Shown here: in pieces, positions 57,540-64,000 of the stretch | How the letters are laid out: each line of letters begins with the position of its first letter | Numbering within the stretch: the first letter of the stretch is position 1 | NCBI RefSeq assembly: GCF_004355185.1 | Contig: NZ_CP037922.1 | Coordinates: 1,550,001 to 1,614,000, forward strand | DNA length: 64,000 nucleotides | From: Hymenobacter radiodurans | Lineage (GTDB): Bacteria; Bacteroidota; Bacteroidia; Cytophagales; Hymenobacteraceae | Reading direction: 5' to 3' | The notes under the pieces: generated by a model | Seen by the model: only the letters and a program-made list of their open reading frames with translations | Told to the model about the DNA's origin: nothing | Databases searched by the model: none | Made by a program: the position numbers and the translations under genes

Positions 57540-58334
57540 TTAAGAATGCACGCCTGCGGAGTGCATAAGCTCAACCGGGTCGCGGTCCAATGCTTTAATC
57601 TTCGCTTTATAAGTTGGCGGTAACAGCGCACTTTTCACCCACTGACTAAGCGACAAATGCTGCGTGCGACGATACACCGGAACCACCGGCCGTAGCCACG
57701 ACCTAGTGCCCAACTGAAGCAAGTCGCGCACGGTAGCCGGCACCACTAGGCGTTGCGCGTGGAGCAGCAGCCAGTACCGCACCGGCCCCAGGTGCTTCCG
57801 ATACTGCTGATACAAATCTTTGGTAAAGCGGCTATACTCCAGGTCGGAAGCCAGATGCTGCTGTCGCACCACCAGCCACTGCGCGTAGGTGGGGGGCAAA
57901 TCGGGAATACCCATGCGCTGCCCTACGCGAGAAAACACGGTGAATACCTCTTCTTTTTCGGGGCCACTCATGGGCCGCTCCAGTAGCTCGAATGCCCGAA
58001 TAGAATAGTCAATTAGCAAGAACAGCACGTCGCGGTAGGCCCAGTCGGGAATGGCCGCGCCGCGCTTCGCTTCCACGGCCGCATGAATGGCAGCAATGCT
58101 GTCGATGGCACGCTCGGCGCTGGCCTGGGGGGCAAATACAATCTGGCGGGCGTACTCTACGGTGGAGAACAGGCGCGCCAGCGGGTCGGCGGGCAGTCGG
58201 CCGGTAAAGTAAAGCCAGTCAACAGCCTTATTGAGCGCAAACTCCGCCGCCGCGCCGGCAAAGATTACAAGTACCGTGTCGGCCTTACCCCAGATGGTCC
58301 GCACCACGGAGTGCTTCGGCACAAAATATTCCAT
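57540..58334 (-). CDS. MpaB-like oxygenase domain protein (DUF2236)
   Basis: Protein of 264 residues. Landmarks are VRTIWGKADTVLVIFAGAAA at the start, FSTVEYARQIVFAPQASAER, a conserved His in IAAIHAAVEAKRG, AYRDVLFLLIDYSIRAFELL and a Tyr/Trp-rich helix TYAQWLVVRQQHLASDLEYS. MpaB-type proteins bind haem b through His residues. The substrate is unknown. It contains two G6C motifs in the reverse sense (near 57892 and 58127). Confidence 0.75.
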   Translation of the reverse strand: MEYFVPKHSVVRTIWGKADTVLVIFAGAAAEFALNKAVDWLYFTGRLPADPLARLFSTVEYARQIVFAPQASAERAIDSIAAIHAAVEAKRGAAIPDWAYRDVLFLLIDYSIRAFELLERPMSGPEKEEVFTVFSRVGQRMGIPDLPPTYAQWLVVRQQHLASDLEYSRFTKDLYQQYRKHLGPVRYWLLLHAQRLVVPATVRDLLQLGTRSWLRPVVPVYRRTQHLSLSQWVKSALLPPTYKAKIKALDRDPVELMHSAGVHS

Positions 58335-58471
58335 AGAACAAGAACCGGAAAAGACAGCAAAAGGCTCCCAGAGCCTGTGATTACAACGGCTGCTGCGCTA
58401 CTAAAGAGCCAAAGTAGCAGAACGTTAAGCTGCTGCCAACTCATATCCCGTCCAAAAGAAAAAATGTACCC

Positions 58472-59308
58472 TCACTCATCCGGGTACTGTGGCGGCTCTT
58501 CGTCATGGGAGGCGTGGGGGGAGCTGGGGCTGGGGCCGCAGCCGGCCATAATGGCGCACTCCAGGGGCTGGCCGTGGTGAAAGCGCAAAAAACCAACCGT
58601 CGCGAGCCACATAGCCAGGCAAGGCGCTACCCAATACACCCAAAGTGCATGATAGTGGCCGGCCGCTACAGCCGTGCCCAGCGAGCGGGCCGGGTTCAAG
58701 CTCATCCCGGAGTAAGGTGTTTCAACGAGAATATACAAGGCCACCAGCGCGCCCAACAGCCATCCAGCCCACTTTTTCAACCGGGTCGAATGCAGGGCAA
58801 TGAGCGTTACTAGCATCATCACAAAACAGATAATAAACTCGGCGGCGAAGGCGATCAGCTCGCCTTGCAAATACAGCGGGTGGGGCTGCGTCACCGTGTA
58901 TTTTACGGCCGGATGCGCGTAGAATTCGGGCAAACAAAGCTTCAGCAAGTGGGCCGCCCCAATGGCCCCGCATAGTTGCGCCAGTACATACCATACCGCA
59001 TCAGGAAGGCGTATTTTTCCTAATTGGTAGAAGGCCAGCGTAACGGCGGGGTTGATGTGCGCGCCCGACCGCTTGCCCCAGGGATTATAAATAACAATAA
59101 CCAGCACAAGGCCCATTCCAAGCCCCAGAAGGCCCCGCCGCAGCAAGTGGCTTTCCGCAAAGCTTTGCCGCACGGGCGAAGCTGGATGCTCAAACAAGAT
59201 GGTCAGCAAACCGGCGCTTCCCACAAAAAAGGCTAAGCCCAATGTTTCCGCAACGTAGTGGGGCCAGTGCCGACGTAGCGCGGAAAGCAAACGGTAGGCA
59301 AAAGGCAT
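58472..59308 (-). CDS. MIP-family channel (aquaporin / glycerol facilitator)
   Basis: Protein of 278 residues with six hydrophobic helices and the two half-helix NPA motifs, AHINPAVTLAFYQLG and GMSLNPARSLGTAVAAGHYH. The His/Arg around the pore (NPARS) and the small residues after helix 5 fit an aquaporin rather than a glycerol channel, but this is not decisive. The long Pro/Ser-rich C-terminal tail (about 240-278; GCGPSPSSPHASHDEEPPQ) is unusual. Confidence 0.9.
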   Translation of the reverse strand: MPFAYRLLSALRRHWPHYVAETLGLAFFVGSAGLLTILFEHPASPVRQSFAESHLLRRGLLGLGMGLVLVIVIYNPWGKRSGAHINPAVTLAFYQLGKIRLPDAVWYVLAQLCGAIGAAHLLKLCLPEFYAHPAVKYTVTQPHPLYLQGELIAFAAEFIICFVMMLVTLIALHSTRLKKWAGWLLGALVALYILVETPYSGMSLNPARSLGTAVAAGHYHALWVYWVAPCLAMWLATVGFLRFHHGQPLECAIMAGCGPSPSSPHASHDEEPPQYPDE

Positions 59309-59413
59309 AAGCGAAACAGGGCGGGAACAGACTGATACAACGCATCCACCGCCGATGGGTTGTGCCGGCCAACGCAGAGGATGGCGCGGGGGCTTTTTCG
59401 AACTGTATGTCTT

Positions 59414-59461
59414 TGTTGGTATGGCCTAGTATTACTTAGTTGGTATGGCCTAGTATTACTT
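59414..59461. repeat. Two direct copies of a 24-base unit
   Basis: Unit 59414-59437 is repeated exactly at 59438-59461 (GTTGGTATGGCC followed by TAGTATTACTTA). It lies just upstream of the promoter of the DUF1080 gene. It may be a regulator site pair or simply a tandem duplication. Confidence 0.85.
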
Positions 59462-59474
59462 AGGCAGATATGCC

Positions 59475-59504
59475 TTGTCCAAGCCCGACAAAAGAGTAGC
59501 TTTG
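59475..59504 (+). promoter_or_regulatory. Bacteroidota-type promoter of the DUF1080 gene
   Basis: TTG at 59475-59477 and TAGCTTTG at 59497-59504 are separated by the usual 19 bases and match the -33 TTTG/-7 TAnnTTTG pattern. The tandem 24-base repeat lies just upstream. Confidence 0.6.
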
Positions 59505-59538
59505 ATTCATCCCCTCACGTTATGCTATGCTGCCTGAT

Positions 59539-60438
59539 ATGCGAAAATTTACCGCTTTGGCCCTGGGTGCCACCTTATTGTTTTTCTCTACTTCCTCCAC
59601 GGCCCCGCGCGACGAGTGGGAGCCGCTACTGGATAAGAAGCTGAGCAAGTGGGAAACCTTCCAAAGCTACCGGCACCAGCTAGGCTACAAAGGAAAAGTG
59701 CCCACCGACGCCCAAGGAAAGGAAATTGCGCCCATCGGCTACGGCAAAAACGAAGCGAATGTATTCTCCGTTGTGATGGAGAAAGGCGAGCCGGTGCTGC
59801 GCATCAGCGGCGAGATATACGGCTGCGTATTCACCAAGCAAGACTTCACTAATTACGCCCTCAAGCTGAAAGTGAAGTGGGGCGAGAAGAAGTGGGTGCC
59901 GCGCCTCAACGAGCCCCGCGACAGTGGCATTCTCTACAACAGCCAAGGCGAGTGCGGAGTAGACTACTGGCATAGCTGGATGCTGAGCCAGGAATTTCAA
60001 GTGTCGGAGTACGAGAAAGGCAACGCCATGGGCGACTTCTGGTGCATTGCCAACTCCACGGCCGACATTACCGCCACGCCAAACGAAACCAAAGACGGGC
60101 TAAAATACGACCCCACCGCGGCGCCCGTCACATTTGGCCGGGGCGGCCCCGGCTTTTGCCAGGCTTCAACCAATAACGGCGTGCCTAATGGGCAGTGGGA
60201 TGAGTTGGAACTGATTCATGTAAATGGCAAAAGCGTCCACATTGTGAATGGCAAAGTGGTGCTGGCCGTGAACAACTCTGGCTACGTGGAAAACGGCCAG
60301 CGCCGGCCCCTCACGCACGGCAAAATTCAGCTGCAAAGCGAAGCGGCAGAGGTGTACTACAAAGGCATTATGATCAAGCCCCTGAACGCGATGCCCGCGG
60401 AGTACGCCCAGTATTTCAGCGACCAGCCAACCAAGTAA
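59539..60438 (+). CDS. DUF1080 (3-keto-disaccharide hydrolase type) protein 1
   Basis: Exported protein of 299 residues, started at the second ATG (59539, MRKFTALALGATLLF) because the signal peptide begins there. A concanavalin-like DUF1080 fold is shown by EWEPLLDKKLSKWETFQ, SGEIYGCVFTKQDFTNYALK, LKVKWGEKKW, PRDSGILYN, GQWDELELIHVNGKSVHIVN and ITHGKIQLQSEAAEVYYKGI-like LTHGKIQLQSEAAEVYYK. DUF1080 proteins split 3-keto-glycosides in the periplasm. It converges on the second DUF1080 gene with only 24 bases between stops. Confidence 0.88.
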   Translation: MRKFTALALGATLLFFSTSSTAPRDEWEPLLDKKLSKWETFQSYRHQLGYKGKVPTDAQGKEIAPIGYGKNEANVFSVVMEKGEPVLRISGEIYGCVFTKQDFTNYALKLKVKWGEKKWVPRLNEPRDSGILYNSQGECGVDYWHSWMLSQEFQVSEYEKGNAMGDFWCIANSTADITATPNETKDGLKYDPTAAPVTFGRGGPGFCQASTNNGVPNGQWDELELIHVNGKSVHIVNGKVVLAVNNSGYVENGQRRPLTHGKIQLQSEAAEVYYKGIMIKPLNAMPAEYAQYFSDQPTK

Positions 60439-60462
60439 CCCCAAATTTGCCCCCCAGAAAGC

Positions 60463-61233
60463 CTATAACTCCCGAACCCAAATGTTGCGGAAGCTGAGCG
60501 GCTCACTCGGGTCGCCGTGGGATTGCAGCTTAATAGGCGAGGGACCGTGCTTCTGGTAGCTGGGCTTGCCGATATACACGGTGGGGCCAGCCAAAGTGAC
60601 ATTGTTCTGCACCACTACGCCGTTAAAAAGTACCGTCACGCGGGCAGGCGACTGTACCGAACCATCAGCCTTAAAGGTGGGTGCCGTCCACAGCACGTCA
60701 TACGACTGCCACTCGCCGGGTTTGCGGGTGGGGTTAGCCAACGGGATCAGCTGCTTATAGATGCTGCCAGCCATACCGTTCACGTAGGTTTTGTTCTGGT
60801 AAGAGTCCAGGATCTGTAGCTCGTAGCCTAGGTCGCCTTTGCCCAGTGAGGCTAGAAATAGGCCGCTGTTGCCACGTACTTGCCCCGTGCCCGCAATGGT
60901 GGCCGGCACGCGCCACTCCAAGTGCAGCTGGTAGTTGGTGAAGGTGCGCTTGGTTTCGATGTTGCCCGTCTTCTTGTCCACGGTAAAAATGCCCCCCGCG
61001 ACTTTCCATTTGGCGGGCGCATTACGGTCATCAGCCGATACCCATTGGGTTAAGTCTTTGCCATCAAAAAGCACAATCGCATCGGAGGGCGGAGGCGTAA
61101 ATTGCGGATTGGCAGACACCACTTTGGGCACTGGCTCCCACACTTCCGTGTCCTCTGGTTTTCCCGTTTGCTGCGCCTGAGCCATCAAAGAAGAGCTAAA
61201 TAGTAGAACGGAAGCGAGGACAGCAAGGCGCAT
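60463..61233 (-). CDS. DUF1080 (3-keto-disaccharide hydrolase type) protein 2
   Basis: Exported protein of 256 residues started at the ATG at 61233 (MRLAVLASVLLFSSSLMAQA, a good signal peptide); the open frame runs on upstream. The fold is shown by DAIVLFDGKDLTQWVSADDR, WKVAGGIFTVDKKTGNIETK, FTNYQLHLEWRVPA, NSGLFLASLGKGDLGYELQI, GEWQSYDVLWTAP and PIKLQSHGDPSEPLSFRNIW. It has the same orientation as the TIM-barrel gene upstream, 34 bases away, so they form an operon. Confidence 0.9.
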   Translation of the reverse strand: MRLAVLASVLLFSSSLMAQAQQTGKPEDTEVWEPVPKVVSANPQFTPPPSDAIVLFDGKDLTQWVSADDRNAPAKWKVAGGIFTVDKKTGNIETKRTFTNYQLHLEWRVPATIAGTGQVRGNSGLFLASLGKGDLGYELQILDSYQNKTYVNGMAGSIYKQLIPLANPTRKPGEWQSYDVLWTAPTFKADGSVQSPARVTVLFNGVVVQNNVTLAGPTVYIGKPSYQKHGPSPIKLQSHGDPSEPLSFRNIWVREL

Positions 61234-61267
61234 AAAATGCTTGGTGAAGTAGGTGGAAAGATGGCAA

Positions 61268-62155
61268 TTATACGTCGCAAAGCTGCACGGCCTGGCGCAG
61301 AGAAGCGAGCTTATCGGCTTTTTGCGGAATAAACTCCTGGGCCACGTAGCCTTTGAAGCCGGTGGCCACAATGGCGCGCATGATGGCCGGGTAGTTCAGT
61401 TCCTGGGTGTCGTCCAGCTCGTGGCGGCCCGGTACGCCGGCCGTGTGGTAGTGGGCAATGTAGGGGTGAAACTCGGTGAGGGTGCGAATGACATCACCCT
61501 CGTCAATCTGCATGTGATAGATGTCGTAGAGCAGCTTGAAGTTATCGGAGCCCAGCCGCTTGGCGAGCTCCACGCCCCACTTGGTGTGGTCGCACTGGTA
61601 GTCTTTGTGGTCGATTTTGCTGTTGAGCAGTTCCATCACTAATACCACTTTATGCTGCGCGGCCAGTTTCACCAGCGGCTGTAATCCTTTTACACAGTTA
61701 TTCCAGCCGGCCTCGTCGGTGATGCCCCGACGGCTGCCGCTGAAGCAAATCAGGTTGGTGTAGCCGGCCTTGGCTACCTGCGGAATCATGTCGGCGTACT
61801 GCTTCTGCAGGCGCGCGTGAAACTGCGGATCGTTGAAGCCGTCGGTGAGGTTGATTTCGGCCCCATTGCACATGGGCGAGTCCAGCCCGTATTTTTTCAG
61901 CGTAGGCCAGTCTTTGGGGCCTACTAAATCTATGCCCTGGATGCCCATTTCCTTGGCCGCGGCGCACAGCTTATCGAGCGGCAAATCCTGGAAGCACCAC
62001 CGGCACACCGACTGTTTGATGTTGTTTTTCAACGGGCTATTCGGGCTGGGGGGCTTTTTGTCGGTGGTATAGGCGCTGGCCATGCCCAGGGTGCCCACGG
62101 CGGCAGTGCTGGTGAGGAGACCTTTCAGGGCAGTTCTTCGGTTCCAGGTGGCCAT
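61268..62155 (-). CDS. Exported sugar phosphate isomerase/epimerase-like TIM-barrel protein
   Basis: Protein of 295 residues with a twin-arginine-like signal (NRRTALKGLLTSTAAVGTLG). An AP-endonuclease-2-type TIM barrel is shown by SVCRWCFQDLPLDKLCAAAK, GIQGIDLVGPKDW, ELLNSKIDHKDYQCDHTKWG with probable metal ligands, KLLYDIYHMQIDEGDVIRT and GYVAQEFIPQKAD. It resembles hydroxypyruvate isomerases. Such proteins act with DUF1080 partners in keto-glycoside metabolism. The MFS gene stop lies only 8 bases before the start of this gene when read in transcription order. Confidence 0.88.
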   Translation of the reverse strand: MATWNRRTALKGLLTSTAAVGTLGMASAYTTDKKPPSPNSPLKNNIKQSVCRWCFQDLPLDKLCAAAKEMGIQGIDLVGPKDWPTLKKYGLDSPMCNGAEINLTDGFNDPQFHARLQKQYADMIPQVAKAGYTNLICFSGSRRGITDEAGWNNCVKGLQPLVKLAAQHKVVLVMELLNSKIDHKDYQCDHTKWGVELAKRLGSDNFKLLYDIYHMQIDEGDVIRTLTEFHPYIAHYHTAGVPGRHELDDTQELNYPAIMRAIVATGFKGYVAQEFIPQKADKLASLRQAVQLCDV

Positions 62156-62163
62156 GCTGTCAG

Positions 62164-63417
<1,254 letters not shown>

Positions 63418-63489
63418 AGCTGGGAAGGGTTTCGGTGTCGTTAAGAAAGGAAGCTGTTTATGATTTATGCGCTCAACTGCGTAATACAG

Positions 63490-63588
63490 GCGGTCATGCA
63501 GAGGCGGAGCCGAAGCATCTCGCGTGCTGATGTGAGGTCACTAACCTTACTAAACACGCGAGATGCTTCGCTCCGCTCTGCATGACGG
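63490..63588. repeat. REP-like palindrome, copy 10
   Basis: Same family as at 1.9 kb; the left arm reads GGTCATGCAGAGGCGGAGCC with one inserted base, the right arm CGCTCCGCTCTGCATGACGG. A decayed fragment (GATGTTGCGCTCAGAATGACC) follows at about 63628-63650. Confidence 0.85.
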
Positions 63589-63664
63589 TTGGTTTATTAC
63601 ACATTAGCACTTAAAACATCAGCGCATCAGATGTTGCGCTCAGAATGACCGCCTCAATTTTGTC

Positions 63665-64000
63665 TTACTTCAGTGTGAGAATGTAGCGGGCCATTTCCTC
63701 CGCGTCGGCTACCGATATAGCGGGATGGGGCGTCATGGCGATATCGCCCCAGTTGCCTTTGCCGCCGGTAATAATTTTGCCCCCCAGCATCTTAATGTTG
63801 GCTTCCGTAGCCGGATATTTCTGGGCAACGGCCTGATAGGAAGGGCCCAGGAGCTTCTCGTTTACGCGGTGGCAGGTGGCGCAGTCGCTGCCTTCCATTA
63901 GCTTGGCGCCCTTGGCCAGCGCCCCACCAGTTGGCGTAGTTCCAATTTTGGTGACATTGGTATCAACCTGAGGCTGACGAGCCACGGCGCTCATATTGGC
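63665..64000 (-). CDS. Cytochrome c-domain protein, C-terminal part only
   Basis: The gene runs off the right edge: the frame is open at 64000 in the minus direction. The 111 visible residues hold a c-type cytochrome domain with the haem motif DCATCHR, the usual LGPSYQAVAQKY after it, and the probable axial Met in IAMTPHPAISVADAEEMARY. Such domains often end larger quinoprotein or ThuA-like enzymes in Bacteroidota, so the complete protein may be much longer. It belongs to the same strand as the MFS-TIM barrel-DUF1080 operon. Confidence 0.85.
   Translation of the reverse strand, partial: ANMSAVARQPQVDTNVTKIGTTPTGGALAKGAKLMEGSDCATCHRVNEKLLGPSYQAVAQKYPATEANIKMLGGKIITGGKGNWGDIAMTPHPAISVADAEEMARYILTLK

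Overview
The window reads as chromosome of a Bacteroidota bacterium, most likely of the Hymenobacter group. This is inferred from moderately high GC coding DNA, the near absence of Shine-Dalgarno sequences, -7 boxes of the TAnnTTTG type, a TonB-dependent receptor of the barrel_3 kind, several Bacteroidota-typical glycosidases (GH92, GH125, GH43, GH20) and two DUF1080 proteins. I saw no rRNA, tRNA, CRISPR array, phage or transposase gene.

Layout. 0.4-3.5 kb: an M28 peptidase and a pair of response regulators, one carrying a nucleotide cyclase domain. 3.7-15.4 kb: a copper/heavy-metal block with a CusA-B-C type RND efflux operon that includes an uncharacterised coupled membrane protein, an HMBD protein, a small His/Cys-rich protein, a CopA ATPase and a cupredoxin. 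15.6-30.7 kb: mixed housekeeping genes (PD-(D/E)XK protein, AI-2E permease, Gre factor, WYL regulator, GNAT, SDR, ThuA, M61 peptidase, SelO, SWIM-SNF2 helicase). 30.8-52.9 kb: a glycan-degrading region with three divergent GH92 alpha-mannosidases, GH125, GH43, GH20, a GH2/GH5-like enzyme, glycosylasparaginase, CutC, an EEP-fold hydrolase, a LacI regulator and a sugar MFS permease. Together these fit stepwise breakdown of high-mannose N-glycans down to the Asn-GlcNAc bond. An AT-rich insert (about 33.1-35.3 kb) with a methyltransferase and an orphan ORF lies inside this region. 53.3-59.3 kb: TonB receptor, NTF2-like protein, DUF2490, MpaB-like protein and aquaporin. 59.5-64 kb: two DUF1080 proteins, a TIM-barrel isomerase-like protein, an MFS permease and a cytochrome c that runs off the window, resembling 3-keto-glycoside pathways.

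Three sequence-wide signals stand out. (1) A G6C core followed by A/T bases occurs more than 50 times, in both orientations, inside and outside genes, and in all frames. (2) Eleven genes are broken by 14 single-base deficits, all in G or C runs, nine of them in runs of five where six restore the frame. This looks like homopolymer under-calling, so I annotate these genes as full-length CDS with frame breaks. (3) About ten copies of a roughly 100-bp intergenic palindrome show matched changes in both arms. In addition, a near-identical palindromic site (GCTAAAACCTTTTAGC) lies between the divergent GH92 genes and upstream of the sugar permease, and is a good candidate operator for the LacI regulator encoded between them.
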